Assembly: GCA_963736305.1 (NCBI GenBank)
Contig: CAVTOD010000005.1
Coordinates: forward strand, 558,001-622,000
Length of the DNA stretch: 64,000 nucleotides
DNA from: DASUPK01 sp963736305
GTDB taxonomy: Bacteria; Actinomycetota; Thermoleophilia; Solirubrobacterales; 70-9
Direction: 5' to 3'
In this document: piece after piece, positions 28,572 through 37,461 of the stretch
Position numbering within the stretch: position 1 is the stretch's first letter
Layout of the letters: each line of letters begins with the position of its first letter
Notes under the pieces: generated by a model
What the model saw: the letters and a program-made list of their open reading frames with translations, nothing else
What the model was told of the DNA's origin: nothing
Databases searched by the model: none
Translations under genes and position numbers: made by a program

Positions 28572-29069
28572 GTGGCAAATGGAGGAGCAGAGCCGCAGGC
28601 GTCCGTCCTGCCCGAAGCACCCGCCGAGCGCGTCCGCGTCCTGCTCGAGCGGATTCTCGAGGAGCTTGGGCTCGAGGCATCCGTGATCGTCGAGGAGGGG
28701 GACGAGGAGATCCATGCCGATATCGAGGGCGAGGACGTTGGGCTATTGATCGGGCGGCATGGGCAGACGATCGACGCGATCCAGCTGATCTCCTATCAGG
28801 CCGCGTTCCGGGGCCGGCCCGATCGCAAGAGGGTGTCCGTTGACGCTGCGGGTTATCGCCGCCGCCAGGGCGAGTCGCTCCGCCGGCGCGCCGACATGGC
28901 GGCCGAGGACGCGCTGTCCCATGGCGAGGCTGTCGAGATGGACCCGATGGGATCGAACGAGCGGCGGGTCGTCCACGAGCACCTCCGCGAGCGTCCCGAG
29001 ATCGAGACCTACAGCGAGGGCGACGAGCCCAACCGCTACGTGGTCGTCGCGCCTCTCGTCTCCGATTGA
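28572..29069 (+). CDS. jag: RNA-binding protein Jag/KhpB (KH and R3H domains)
   Basis: 165 aa from GTG 28572 (an ATG 6 codons earlier overlaps the -10-like box, so I prefer the GTG). KH domain with GLLIGRHGQTIDAIQ (GxxG-type loop) and a C-terminal R3H domain (SNERRVVHEHL). There is no long Jag-N linker domain, giving the short form. KhpB-type proteins bind RNA and affect cell division and elongation. It sits between yidC and rsmG as in most Gram-positives; its stop overlaps the rsmG TTG (TTGA). Confidence 0.9.
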   Translation: MANGGAEPQASVLPEAPAERVRVLLERILEELGLEASVIVEEGDEEIHADIEGEDVGLLIGRHGQTIDAIQLISYQAAFRGRPDRKRVSVDAAGYRRRQGESLRRRADMAAEDALSHGEAVEMDPMGSNERRVVHEHLRERPEIETYSEGDEPNRYVVVAPLVSD

Positions 29070-29743
29070 GCTCGGCCCCGGCCGCGGCGAAACCGGCCCT
29101 CGAGGCGCTGCTGGAGCTCCTCGCCGACCCGCGGGCGCCAATCTCGGCGGCGAGCGTGCGCCGGGCCCGCGACGTCCATATCGCCGATTCGGTGAGCGGT
29201 CTCGAGATCGAGCCGCTCGCCGCTGCGGGCCGGGTCGCCGATCTCGGCAGCGGCGCGGGACTACCGGGGCTGGTGCTCGCCGCCTGCCGTCCGGAGGCGC
29301 GCTTCGAGTTGATCGAGTCGGTCGGGCGGAAGTGCGAGTTCCTCGCCGACGCCATCGAGCGGATGGGCCTGGAGAACACCACGCTCATCTGCCGGCGCTC
29401 CGAGGACTGGGCCGGCGCCGATGGGCGGGAGGCCTATGACGCGGTGACCGCTCGGGCGGTCGGATCTCTCGCGACGCTGGCGGAGCTCGCCTCTCCTCTG
29501 CTTCGCGACGGCGGCGTGCTGGTGGCATGGAAGGGTGCTCGCTCCGCGGACGAGGAGGCCGAGCTCGCCCGCGCCGCGCCCAAGCTCGTCATGGAGCTGG
29601 CCGAGATCCGCGCTGTGCGGCCTTATCCCGGCAGCCGCGACCGACACATCCACCTCCTCCGCAAGAATGGACCGACCCCGAACGGATTGCCGCGCCGGCC
29701 GGGCATGGCGGCAAAGCGCCCGTTCGGCTCCGAACAGCACTGA
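29066..29743 (+). CDS. rsmG: 16S rRNA (guanine-527-N7)-methyltransferase
   Basis: 225 aa SAM-dependent methyltransferase acting on the 530 loop of 16S rRNA. Seen: VADLGSGAGLPGLVLA (SAM loop), FELIESVGRKCEFL, and VTARAVGSLATLAELA with a conserved RAV motif, then LVAWKG. TTG start overlapping jag. The final ~20 residues after the conserved HIHLLRK end are variable. Loss of RsmG gives low-level streptomycin resistance in other bacteria. Confidence 0.95.
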   Translation: MSSAPAAAKPALEALLELLADPRAPISAASVRRARDVHIADSVSGLEIEPLAAAGRVADLGSGAGLPGLVLAACRPEARFELIESVGRKCEFLADAIERMGLENTTLICRRSEDWAGADGREAYDAVTARAVGSLATLAELASPLLRDGGVLVAWKGARSADEEAELARAAPKLVMELAEIRAVRPYPGSRDRHIHLLRKNGPTPNGLPRRPGMAAKRPFGSEQH

Positions 29744-29757
29744 CCCGAACTATTCGT

Positions 29758-30528
29758 ATGGGAACCGTCTACGCGATCGCAAATCAGAAGGGGGGCGTCG
29801 GCAAGACGACGACGGCGGTCAACATGGGCGCCTGCGTCGCCAGCGATGGCCAGCAGACCCTGATCGTCGACCTCGACGCTCAGTGCAATGCCACGGTCGC
29901 GCTCGGCCTGCCCAAGGATTCGACGCCCTCCTCCTATGACTGTCTCACCGGCGAGGTATCCGTCGCCGAGGCGGCCCGGCCGGCGGGACCGGACAACCTG
30001 TGGATAGTCCCGGCACACGTGGACCTGGCCGGCGCCGCAGTGGAGCTCCCGCGCTTCGGCGGCTACGAAACACGCCTCCGCGACGGTCTCGGCCCCGTTC
30101 GCTCGCGGTTCGCCTACACGCTGCTCGACTGCCCGCCCTCGCTCGGACCGGTCGCCGTCAACGCCCTGGTCGCCGCCGACAAGGTGATCGTCCCGGTCCA
30201 GGCCGAGTACCTGGCGCTCGAGGGCCTGGTGCAGTTCCTCGACACCCTGAAGCTGGTCCGCCGCGACCTCAATCCGAATCTGGAGATGGCGGGCGTCCTG
30301 ATCACCATGCACGACGACCGCACCCGGCTCTCGAAGGACGTCGAGCGCGAGCTCCGCGAGCACCTGCCCGCAAGAGTCTTCAAGACCGTGGTGCCCCGCA
30401 GCGTGCGGGTGGCCGAGGCGCCCAGCTACGGCATCCCGATCTCGGAGCACGACCCGAAGTCCACGGGCTCCAGGGCCTACCGCGCACTCGCCGACGAGGT
30501 GCTCGCACTCGGAGCGCTCGATGGCTGA
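29758..30528 (+). CDS. parA: Chromosome partitioning ATPase ParA/Soj
   Basis: 256 aa, Soj-type without N-terminal DNA-binding domain. Deviant Walker A KGGVGKTT at 11-18, Walker A' LIVDLDAQ, and the DCPPSLG motif. It binds DNA nonspecifically in the ATP form and moves ParB-parS complexes. ATG at 29758; it overlaps parB by 8 nt. Position close to dnaA matches the origin-segregation role. Confidence 0.96.
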   Translation: MGTVYAIANQKGGVGKTTTAVNMGACVASDGQQTLIVDLDAQCNATVALGLPKDSTPSSYDCLTGEVSVAEAARPAGPDNLWIVPAHVDLAGAAVELPRFGGYETRLRDGLGPVRSRFAYTLLDCPPSLGPVAVNALVAADKVIVPVQAEYLALEGLVQFLDTLKLVRRDLNPNLEMAGVLITMHDDRTRLSKDVERELREHLPARVFKTVVPRSVRVAEAPSYGIPISEHDPKSTGSRAYRALADEVLALGALDG

Positions 30529-31381
30529 GCGAAAGCGCGGGATGGGGAGGGGGCTTGCGGCGATTCTGCCGGAGAGCGCCGCGGGTGGACCGGAGCTGCG
30601 CGAGCTCGACGTCACCCAGATCGAGCCGAACCCCGACCAGCCGCGAGCCAGGTTCGACGCGGCCGCGCTCGATGCCCTGGCGGGCTCGATCGGCTCGGTA
30701 GGCCTGCTCCAGCCCCTGATCGTCCGGCCCATCGACGACGGCCGCTACGAGCTCGTCGCCGGCGAGCGCCGCTGGCGGGCCGCCCAGAAGGCGGGCATCG
30801 ACCGGGTCCCGGCCGTCATCCGGACCTCGCCGGAGGACGAGCGGCTGCAGGCCGCGCTGATCGAGAACATGGTCCGCGAGGACCTCAACCCGGTCGAGGA
30901 GGCCAGGGCGTGCGCCGCGCTCGTCGACGACCTCGGAATCTCCAAGGAGGAGCTCGCGCGCCGAGTCGGCCGAAGCCGCGCCGCGATCTCGAATCTGATC
31001 CGCCTGCTCGACCTGCCCGACCCCGTGCTCACGCTGCTCGAGCGCGAGGAGCTGACGGAAGGACACGGCCGGGCGATCCTCCAGGTCTCCGACCAGGACA
31101 AGCGGACACGACTCGGCAAGCAGGCGGCATCGGAGGGATGGTCGGTCCGCGAGACCGAGCGCCACGCCGGCGCCGGCCCGAGCCGCAAGAAGGCCACCCC
31201 GGGAGGCCGGATCTCCACAGAGGAGCGAGCGGCGATGGCCGAGGCCGAGGACCTGCTCAGCTCCGCCATCGGCCAGGACGTCAGAGTCCGACGCGCCGGC
31301 AACGGCGTCAAGGCCGAGCTCAGCTTCGACGATCTCTCCGAGCTCCAATCGCTCGCCAAGCGCCTTCGCCGCCGTGGCTAA
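30521..31381 (+). CDS. parB: Chromosome partitioning protein ParB
   Basis: 286 aa. The start RKRGMGRGLAAIL is the ParA-interacting tail, then the CTPase domain with NPDQPR and GERRWRAA, ENMVREDLNPVEEA, the helix-turn-helix (EELARRVGRSRAAISN) and a C-terminal dimerisation domain ending LQSLAKRLRRRG. It clamps on parS with CTP. I found no perfect parS in this window; only a degenerate site at 27384. Followed at once by tRNA-Ile. Confidence 0.96.
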   Translation: MAERKRGMGRGLAAILPESAAGGPELRELDVTQIEPNPDQPRARFDAAALDALAGSIGSVGLLQPLIVRPIDDGRYELVAGERRWRAAQKAGIDRVPAVIRTSPEDERLQAALIENMVREDLNPVEEARACAALVDDLGISKEELARRVGRSRAAISNLIRLLDLPDPVLTLLEREELTEGHGRAILQVSDQDKRTRLGKQAASEGWSVRETERHAGAGPSRKKATPGGRISTEERAAMAEAEDLLSSAIGQDVRVRRAGNGVKAELSFDDLSELQSLAKRLRRRG

Positions 31382-31384
31382 ACT
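31379..31384 (+). promoter_or_regulatory. -10-like TAAACT of tRNA-Ile
   Basis: TAAACT overlaps the parB stop codon and ends 11 nt before the first base of the tRNA, a plausible dedicated promoter; read-through from parAB is also possible. Confidence 0.4.
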
Positions 31385-31395
31385 GCGCCGTCGTC

Positions 31396-31469
<74 letters not shown>

Positions 31470-31470
31470 C

Positions 31471-31923
31471 TCAGCCCGGCGCCCGCGATCGTTCCGCCGC
31501 GGCTCGCAGGCTCTCCAGCGCGTGCTCGACCCAGCGCCGGAAGAGCCGCTCGCCGGCCATTGCGACCTGAAGGCGAACGCCGAGATTCGCCGGGTCGTTG
31601 CCCGCCTCCATCTCCATGAAGGTCCCGCCCTGTCCCTCGGTGAGGACGGCCCGGGTGTAGGTGCCCGTGTCCATGCAGCGGATCGTCAGCTCCTTGCCGG
31701 GGATCATCCGGTCGACCTCGAGGGTCGTCTCGAGATCCGACATCGGCCAGGGCCGAGACTGGACGTTCCGGACGTGGCAGCCCTGCTCAAAGTTCCCGTC
31801 GATGCACTCGAAGCTGATCGTGTCCGGCCACCACTCGGTCTGACGGTCCGGATCGGACGCCAGCTCCCAGACGACGTCGAGCGGAGCGTTGATGAAGGCC
31901 TGCTGGCGGCAGTTCGATGACAC
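31471..31923 (-). CDS. SRPBCC (START-like) family protein
   Basis: 150 aa. Opening INAPLDVVWELASDPDRQTEWWP is the first strand and helix of the SRPBCC/polyketide-cyclase fold, and a long C-terminal helix (WVEHALESLRAAAERS) closes the hydrophobic pocket. These proteins bind lipophilic ligands; the ligand here is unknown. GTG start with TACCAT 6 nt upstream and no ribosome site, so likely leaderless. The stop lies 1-2 nt from the end of tRNA-Ile on the opposite strand. Confidence 0.8.
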   Translation of the reverse strand: MSSNCRQQAFINAPLDVVWELASDPDRQTEWWPDTISFECIDGNFEQGCHVRNVQSRPWPMSDLETTLEVDRMIPGKELTIRCMDTGTYTRAVLTEGQGGTFMEMEAGNDPANLGVRLQVAMAGERLFRRWVEHALESLRAAAERSRAPG

Positions 31924-31929
31924 GGCCCA

Positions 31930-31935
31930 ATGGTA
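31930..31935 (-). promoter_or_regulatory. -10-like TACCAT, leaderless promoter of SRPBCC gene
   Basis: TACCAT on the minus strand, 6 nt before the GTG start at 31923; no Shine-Dalgarno sequence. Confidence 0.4.
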
Positions 31936-31975
31936 CGTCCGGGCCCGTGGCCTCGGGCGAAGTTGGGCCCGCTCC

Positions 31976-31981
31976 TATAAT
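31976..31981 (+). promoter_or_regulatory. Consensus -10 box TATAAT
   Basis: Perfect TATAAT 27 nt before the GTG of the bifunctional-nuclease-family gene, which also has a strong ribosome site (GAGGAG). No good -35. This is one of the few plus-strand genes here with a conventional leader. Confidence 0.6.
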
Positions 31982-32008
31982 CGATCCGGACGCCCCGAGG
32001 AGACCTGC

Positions 32009-32512
32009 GTGCAGAGAATGACCATCTACGGAGTCAGTTTCGACATGGTCGGCAAGCAGCCGATCGTGTTGCTGAAGACGGTCGATGGCAACAAGTTCCT
32101 GCCGATCTGGATCGGCCATCCCGAGGCGGCCGCGATCCTGATGAAGCTCCAGGGCGCCTCGACGCCTCGCCCGATGACTCACGACCTCCTCTCGGACGTT
32201 CTCGATCAGATGGAGGCCAAGTGCGAGAAGGTCTCGGTGACGGAGCTGCGGGACAACACCTTCTTCGCCTCGATCACGATCTCCATGAACGGCTCGGAGC
32301 TCGAGATCGACTCGCGCCCCTCCGATGCCCTGGCCCTCGCAGTGCGGACCTCGGCGCCGATCTTCGCCGCCGATGACGTGATCGAGGAGTCCGCGATCGA
32401 GTTCGAGGGCGAGGAGGTCGAGGATCAGGAGCAGGTCGTCGAGAAGTTCAAGGACTTCCTCGACAACGTCACGCCCGAGGACTTCGCCTCGGGCGAAGGC
32501 GAAGAGCTCTAG
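32009..32512 (+). CDS. Bifunctional nuclease family protein (BFN/DUF151)
   Basis: 167 aa. A BFN/DUF151 domain fills most of it: VLLKTVDGNKFLPIWIG, EAAAILMKLQG, RPMTHDLL, and IDSRPSDALALAVR. Some members have DNase/RNase activity; in actinobacteria the physiological role is unclear. The acidic tail (VEDQEQVVEKFKDFLDNV) resembles the UVR-like C-terminal segment of longer homologues. I place the start at GTG 32009, 6 nt after GAGGAG; ATG 32018 is the alternative. Confidence 0.85.
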   Translation: MQRMTIYGVSFDMVGKQPIVLLKTVDGNKFLPIWIGHPEAAAILMKLQGASTPRPMTHDLLSDVLDQMEAKCEKVSVTELRDNTFFASITISMNGSELEIDSRPSDALALAVRTSAPIFAADDVIEESAIEFEGEEVEDQEQVVEKFKDFLDNVTPEDFASGEGEEL

Positions 32513-32540
32513 GGCCCGCGACGCCGGCCACTCAGCACGG

Positions 32541-33518
32541 TCAGGACCCGGCAGGTAGCGGGCCCGCCTGGCGGCGAAGCGTCGCCTCGCTTCCCGACCG
32601 TTCGCGGGCGGACGCGAGGATCCGGTCGACCAGCTGCGTGAAGTCGATTCCCGCGGCCTCGGCGGCCATCGGGAAGAGGCTGGTGTCGGTGAGGCCGGGA
32701 ATTGCGTTCACCTCGAGGACCTGGGGGCCACCCTCGCCGAGCATCAGATCGACGCGCGCGAAGCCGCTGCATCCCAGCGTCTCGTAGGTCCTCATCGCAA
32801 GCTCCTGAACGCGCTGGGTCTCCTCTTGACCCAGGTCCGCGGGACAGACGTACTCGGTCCGGCCGATCTCGTAGCGAGCCTCGAAGTTGAAGAAGTCTTC
32901 CTCGCGCGGGATGGCCTCCACAATCGGGAGAGCCTCGCCGCCCAGCACGCTGACGGCGAGCTCCCTGCCCTTCACGTAGCGCTCCAGCAGGACCCGGTCG
33001 TCGTAGCTGAAGGCCGCGACGAGGGCCTGGGGCACCTCGTCGCGTGATGAGGCGAACTCGACGCCGAGGGACGAGCCCTGGGCGGCCGGCTTGACGACGA
33101 GCGGGAATCCCAGACGCTCCTCGATCTCCTCGAGCGTGTCGGCGGCACCCAGCTCCCTGAAGGCGGTTGCGTTGAAGGCGGCCCAGTCCGGTGTGGGGAG
33201 GCCCGCGGCCCGCATCTCGTGCTTGGCGGCAACCTTGTCCATGCAGAGCGCGCAAGCTGCGACCCCCGGCCCCGTGTAGGGGAGGTCGAGGATCTCGAGC
33301 AGCTCCTGCACCGTTCCGTCCTCGCCGCCCGGGCCGTGCAAGGCGATGAAGACCACATCGGGGCGCTCGGATCGCAGCCGACTGACCAGCTCGCTCCCGA
33401 CGTCGATGCTGATCCCCTCGTGCCCGAGCGCGCCGACGGCGTCCTCGACGCGCGCGGCCGAGCGAAGCGAGACGCCCCGCTCCAGGGAGCTGCCCCCCTT
33501 CAGAATCGCGACCCTCAT
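32541..33518 (-). CDS. ddl: D-alanine--D-alanine ligase (second copy)
   Basis: 325 aa ATP-grasp ligase. Seen: GGSSLERGVSLRSA, LHGPGGEDGTVQELLE, KPAAQGSSLGV, omega loop FEARYEIG (Tyr kept, Arg instead of the Lys in copy one), and EVNAIPGLTDTSLFP. It is complete and apparently functional. Its ATG overlaps the aminotransferase stop (ATGA), so the two form an operon. Context differs from copy one (PknB operon), so it may serve a different condition, or a related D-amino-acid substrate; sequence alone cannot tell. Confidence 0.9.
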   Translation of the reverse strand: MRVAILKGGSSLERGVSLRSAARVEDAVGALGHEGISIDVGSELVSRLRSERPDVVFIALHGPGGEDGTVQELLEILDLPYTGPGVAACALCMDKVAAKHEMRAAGLPTPDWAAFNATAFRELGAADTLEEIEERLGFPLVVKPAAQGSSLGVEFASSRDEVPQALVAAFSYDDRVLLERYVKGRELAVSVLGGEALPIVEAIPREEDFFNFEARYEIGRTEYVCPADLGQEETQRVQELAMRTYETLGCSGFARVDLMLGEGGPQVLEVNAIPGLTDTSLFPMAAEAAGIDFTQLVDRILASARERSGSEATLRRQAGPLPAGS

Positions 33519-34897
33519 CGCTTCGGAAGAGGGACGACCTCTCCGCCCGGATCGTCATCGTCGGGCTCCGGCTCCGCCCGGTGCTCCCCGGTGATCGTCT
33601 CGTAGAGGGCGACCTGCTCGGAGACCACCCGACCGATGCGGCGGATCCCCTCCCGCAGCTGGTCCTCGTTCGACCCGGAGAAGTTCAGCCTCATCGAGGA
33701 GCCGCCGCGGCCGTCGACGTAGGCCGCCCGGCCGGGAACGAAGGCAACGTTCTCGCGCAAGGCTTTCGCAAGCAGATCCGTAGTGTCGAGGTAGTCCGGC
33801 AGGGTGGCCCAGATGAAGAGCCCGCCCTCCGGCCGGGTCCACTCCGCCTGTGCGGGGAAGTGCCGCTCGAGCGCCTCGAGCATCGCGTCGCGCCGGTCGC
33901 GATAGATCTCGACGAGATCAGCGATGTACTCGCGCCATCGGCCCTCGGCGAAGTACTCGCGAACGAAGAACTGGGTGAGGGTGGAGGTGCAGAGGTCCGC
34001 GGCCTGCTTGCCGAGCCCTATCTTCTCCAGCACGGGCGGTGGCGCGGCCACCCAACCGATCCGGATTCCAGGGGAGAGGATCTTCGACAGGGTGCCTATG
34101 TAGAGGACGTAGTCGCCGCCGTCGAGGCTGTAGAGGGTGGGCTCAGGATCGCCCTCGAACCGAAGCAGGCCGTAGGGGTTGTCCTCGCAGATCAGAACCT
34201 CGTGCTCTCGGGCAAGCTCCACCAGCCGCTGCCTGCGCTCGCCGGACATGGTCACCCCGGCGGGGTTCTGGAAGCTCGGGACCGAGTAGATGAACTTCGG
34301 GCGACGTCCCGCGACGGCGAGGGCCTGGAGCAGCTCCTCGAGCTCGTCGATCCGCATGCCCTCGTCGTCGGTGCTCACCTGGTGGACGTCGGCCTCGTAG
34401 CTGCAGAAGGTCGGCACCGCACCGGGGTATGTGGGGGCCTCGCAGATCACAGGGTCGCCGGGGTTCACAAGCGTCTTGGCGATCAGGTCGATCGCCTGCT
34501 GGCCGCCGGTGGTGACGATCAGATCGTCGGGGTCCGGGGCCATCCCCTCGGCGCCCATCACCTCGAGGATGCATGCCTTGGTCTCCTCGAATCCCTCGGT
34601 GGGGCCGTACTGCAGGGCCTCGGCGGAGGACTCGTGGGCGATCCGGGTCATCTGGGCCGCGAAGCTCTCCGACGGGAAGGTCGAGGTGTCGGGCAGCCCG
34701 CCCGCGAGCGAGATCACCTCCGGCCGCGCGGTGATCGCCATCAGGTCGCGCATCGCCGAGGAGCGCATCACCTGGGTCCGGTGGGCGAACAGGCCCGCGT
34801 AGCGCTCGAGGTCGCGTGAGGTGGTGTGGGCACGGCGGCGCCGTGGCGGGCCCGCTGAGCGCGTCGGCTGCCCCTCCTGTTCGGAAGGCTCGGTCAT
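33515..34897 (-). CDS. PLP-dependent aminotransferase, class I/II (2-aminoadipate/MocR-like type)
   Basis: 460 aa from ATG 34897. Fold type I aminotransferase: ISLAGGLPDTSTFP, LQYGPTEGFEETK, VTTGGQQAIDLIAK, SVPSFQNPAGVT, EDNPYGLLRF, and the PLP lysine in TLSKILSPGIRIGW. It resembles LysN/2-aminoadipate or branched-chain/aromatic aminotransferases with no GntR domain. Operon with ddl raises the idea of a link to D- or L-amino-acid supply for peptidoglycan, which is inference. A ~30-residue Arg-rich N-terminus precedes the catalytic domain; the C-terminus is acidic. Confidence 0.88.
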   Translation of the reverse strand: MTEPSEQEGQPTRSAGPPRRRRAHTTSRDLERYAGLFAHRTQVMRSSAMRDLMAITARPEVISLAGGLPDTSTFPSESFAAQMTRIAHESSAEALQYGPTEGFEETKACILEVMGAEGMAPDPDDLIVTTGGQQAIDLIAKTLVNPGDPVICEAPTYPGAVPTFCSYEADVHQVSTDDEGMRIDELEELLQALAVAGRRPKFIYSVPSFQNPAGVTMSGERRQRLVELAREHEVLICEDNPYGLLRFEGDPEPTLYSLDGGDYVLYIGTLSKILSPGIRIGWVAAPPPVLEKIGLGKQAADLCTSTLTQFFVREYFAEGRWREYIADLVEIYRDRRDAMLEALERHFPAQAEWTRPEGGLFIWATLPDYLDTTDLLAKALRENVAFVPGRAAYVDGRGGSSMRLNFSGSNEDQLREGIRRIGRVVSEQVALYETITGEHRAEPEPDDDDPGGEVVPLPKR

Positions 34898-35006
34898 CGC
34901 GAGACAGTGTGAAGGAAGATTCGACCGAGGTGTTCGGGGCGGCCGGTGGTGCCGAAGGGGCCTGAGCTTCGGTTCATGTTCGTCCCTGTAGCCTCCCGCC
35001 CCGATC

Positions 35007-35462
35007 ATGCTGCTTGCCATCTGCCAGGGACTGGGCCTGGCCATCGCTGTCGGATTGATCATCGGCGTCGTCGTCCCGCCGATCATGCCTGCGTGGGGTG
35101 CCGTCGCCGGAGCGGCCCCTCTCGGCGTCCTGGCCGCCGGAGCTGCGCTGAACGGCGCCGATGAGGCGCTCTGGCCGGCCTTACCGGTGGGGCTGATCGG
35201 GGCCGGCCTCGCGGCAATCGTCACCCGCGACGTCGTCTCCGGGGCGGTGCGCCGGCAGCAGGGTGGCTTGGGAACCCAGCCGCAGGCGCAGGCCCCGGCG
35301 GGCCTCGCCGCGATCGTGGTGATCGCCGCAGTCGTGATCGCGGGCGTCAGCCTCGTCCTGAAGCCGTTCTCGCTGCTCGTGCTGGTCGCCCTGGTCTGGC
35401 TGTGGGTCTCCCGCCGCCGCCAGGCGGAGCGCAAACACGAGGGCCTGCGGGTCCTTCGCTAG
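35007..35462 (+). CDS. Uncharacterised membrane protein
   Basis: 151 aa, five or so hydrophobic helices (residues ~1-23, 28-48, 55-72, 95-115, 118-134) with a Gln-rich loop near 85-95 and a basic tail. Ala/Gly/Val-rich with no recognisable motif. Divergent from the aminotransferase and followed 32 nt later by the phosphodiesterase. Function unknown. Confidence 0.6.
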   Translation: MLLAICQGLGLAIAVGLIIGVVVPPIMPAWGAVAGAAPLGVLAAGAALNGADEALWPALPVGLIGAGLAAIVTRDVVSGAVRRQQGGLGTQPQAQAPAGLAAIVVIAAVVIAGVSLVLKPFSLLVLVALVWLWVSRRRQAERKHEGLRVLR

Positions 35463-35494
35463 ATGCCGGCGCCGACTCGATTCCCCTCCTAGCC

Positions 35495-37030
35495 GTGCCG
35501 CGGAAGCTCGTCCTCGTCGTGGTCGATGCGATGCACCCCGAGATGCTGATGCGCGCGATCGACGACGACGTCGCGCCGACCTTCGCCGCGCTGGTCGAGC
35601 GGGGGCAGACCGTCACCGACGTCGTCTCGAGCTTCCCGTCGGTGACCCCGGTGGCGAGCTCGGAGATGATGACCGGGCTGGGCCCGGCGGGGCACTGGGT
35701 GATGGGGATGAACTGGTACCACCGCCTGGAGCGCCGCTACATCGAGTACGGCTCCTCGTTCGAGGCGACCAGGACCTTCGGCCTGTTCAGGGCGATGTAC
35801 GACCTCGTCTACAACATGAACCTGGACCACCTGAGCTGGCAGGCGCAGACGGTCTTCGAGCGGCTGGGCGACGCCGGGATCCGCACCGCCGCGACCCCCT
35901 TCCTGATCTACCGGGGCCGGCAGCGGCATCAGCTCGGCCTCGAGGGGCTCGTCAAGCGAGCCGCCGCCGCGGCGAACTTCCGCCACGCCGTCTGGGGCCC
36001 CGATGAGTTCTTCTACGGCGACATCTACGCGAGCCGCACGACCGGCTGCGGGCCCAGCTTCACCCGACCGGGCACCCGCGACGAGTACTCGGCCTGCGTC
36101 GCCGAGAGCCTGGTGGCCGAGGGCGCATACGACTTCCTCCTCTTCAGCCTCCCGGACAACGACTTCCACTCGCACCGTCACGGCCCCGACGACCAGGTCG
36201 TCTCGATCGCCAGGGCCGATGCTGCGTTCACGCGGATCGTCGAGGCGGGCGGTGGGCTGGACGCGTTCCTGGAGGAGCACGCCGTCATCCTCACGGCCGA
36301 CCATGCCCAGACGGCGGTCGAGCACGGGCTGCCCCTCGCCGACGCGCTCGCCGAGGACTGGGCCGTCCTCCAGCCCAACACCGACCGCCCGGAGGAGGCC
36401 GAGATCGCCGTCAGCCCCACCTCCCGCGCGGGTGCCGTCTACATCCTCGACACCGGCCGCCGCCATCCCGGTACCCACGAGCGCGCCCGGCTGCGCCTCC
36501 GCGATCTCACCGGCGTGGACCTGGTGACGTGGCTCGCCCGTGACGACGGATCCCCGGTGCTCCGCACGGGCGTCGGGCTCGACGATCCCGGCGGCGTCGA
36601 GGCGGTCGTGGAGCGAGGCGGGCGTGAGTTCCGCTTCCGGCCCGGCGGGCAGCTGCGCGACCTGCGCGGCAACAACTGGGCGGTGAGCGGCGAGCCGGAG
36701 GCGCTCGACGCCGACATCACCCGCGGCCGCTTCGAGTCCGAGGAGTACCCGGACGCCCTCGCCCGGCTCTGGTCCGCACTGGTCTCGCCGCACGCCGGCG
36801 ACATCCTGATCTCCGCCAGCGAGGGCTACGAGTGCGTGGACTGGGGCGGGGTCAGCCACGCGGGCGGCGGCAGCCATGGCTCCCTCGGCCGCGGCGACTC
36901 CCTGGGCCCGGCGGTCTTCGTCGGTTGTGGCCCGAAGCACGCGGGTAGGCGGCCGCAGTGGGCGCTGCGGGACCTGGCACCGGTGATCCTCGAGCACTTC
37001 GGAGTGGACGGCGGAAGGCCGCAGGGATGA
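35495..37030 (+). CDS. Alkaline-phosphatase-superfamily phosphodiesterase/nucleotide pyrophosphatase-like protein
   Basis: 511 aa. Metal-site motifs of the type I phosphodiesterase/AP fold are in order: VVVDAMHPEM near the start, a nucleophile segment SSFPSVTPVASSEMMTG, SLPDNDFHSHRHG with the Asp/His pair, LTADHAQT and a late SHAGGGSHGS. There is no clear signal peptide, so either it is cytoplasmic or export is non-classical. The start is GTG 35495; the frame remains open upstream inside the previous gene. The stop overlaps the gtrA-like ATG (ATGA). Substrate unknown; the context suggests envelope glycan or lipid phosphate turnover. Confidence 0.8.
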   Translation: MPRKLVLVVVDAMHPEMLMRAIDDDVAPTFAALVERGQTVTDVVSSFPSVTPVASSEMMTGLGPAGHWVMGMNWYHRLERRYIEYGSSFEATRTFGLFRAMYDLVYNMNLDHLSWQAQTVFERLGDAGIRTAATPFLIYRGRQRHQLGLEGLVKRAAAAANFRHAVWGPDEFFYGDIYASRTTGCGPSFTRPGTRDEYSACVAESLVAEGAYDFLLFSLPDNDFHSHRHGPDDQVVSIARADAAFTRIVEAGGGLDAFLEEHAVILTADHAQTAVEHGLPLADALAEDWAVLQPNTDRPEEAEIAVSPTSRAGAVYILDTGRRHPGTHERARLRLRDLTGVDLVTWLARDDGSPVLRTGVGLDDPGGVEAVVERGGREFRFRPGGQLRDLRGNNWAVSGEPEALDADITRGRFESEEYPDALARLWSALVSPHAGDILISASEGYECVDWGGVSHAGGGSHGSLGRGDSLGPAVFVGCGPKHAGRRPQWALRDLAPVILEHFGVDGGRPQG

Positions 37031-37461
37031 CCCCGGCATCCGAGACGGCCAAGCGCATCGGACGCGGAACGCTGAAGCCCGGCAACTGGCTCCAGCTCTT
37101 CCAGTTCGGGCTGGTCGGCGCATCGGGTTACCTCGTCAACCTGGTGGTGTTCGCGATATTCAACGGAGCCGCGCACGTCCACTACATCGGCGCCGCGATC
37201 ATCGCCTTCGCCGTTGCGGTGATGAACAACTTCTGGTGGAACCGTCACTGGACCTTCGACGCCAAGCATGGGCACGCGGGATTCCAGGCCGCGCGCTTCT
37301 TCACGGTCAGCGTGCTCGCGCTGGTGGTCAACCTGATTGCGCTCAAGCTCCTCGTCGGGGGAGGGATGAGCGAGCTGCCGGCCCAGGCCATCTCCGTCGC
37401 GATCGCGATGCCCTTCAACTTCGTCGGCAACAAACTGTGGACCTTCGACGACGGCGACTGA
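37027..37461 (+). CDS. GtrA family membrane protein
   Basis: 144 aa with four membrane helices of the GtrA/DPMS-like family: LFQFGLVGASGYLVNLVVF, then NNFWWNRHWTFDA with the conserved N-x-x-W-x-F, and FNFVGNKLWTFDD at the end. GtrA proteins help move polyprenyl-linked sugars across the membrane. ATGA overlap with the phosphodiesterase and a 25-nt overlap with the next membrane protein imply one operon. Confidence 0.88.
   Translation: MTPASETAKRIGRGTLKPGNWLQLFQFGLVGASGYLVNLVVFAIFNGAAHVHYIGAAIIAFAVAVMNNFWWNRHWTFDAKHGHAGFQAARFFTVSVLALVVNLIALKLLVGGGMSELPAQAISVAIAMPFNFVGNKLWTFDDGD

Noticed and set aside
32541..33518. Alternative minus-strand frame across the second ddl
   Set aside because: It is compositionally a GC-rich shadow (Arg/Gly-rich) with no domain; the ddl frame has all motifs.
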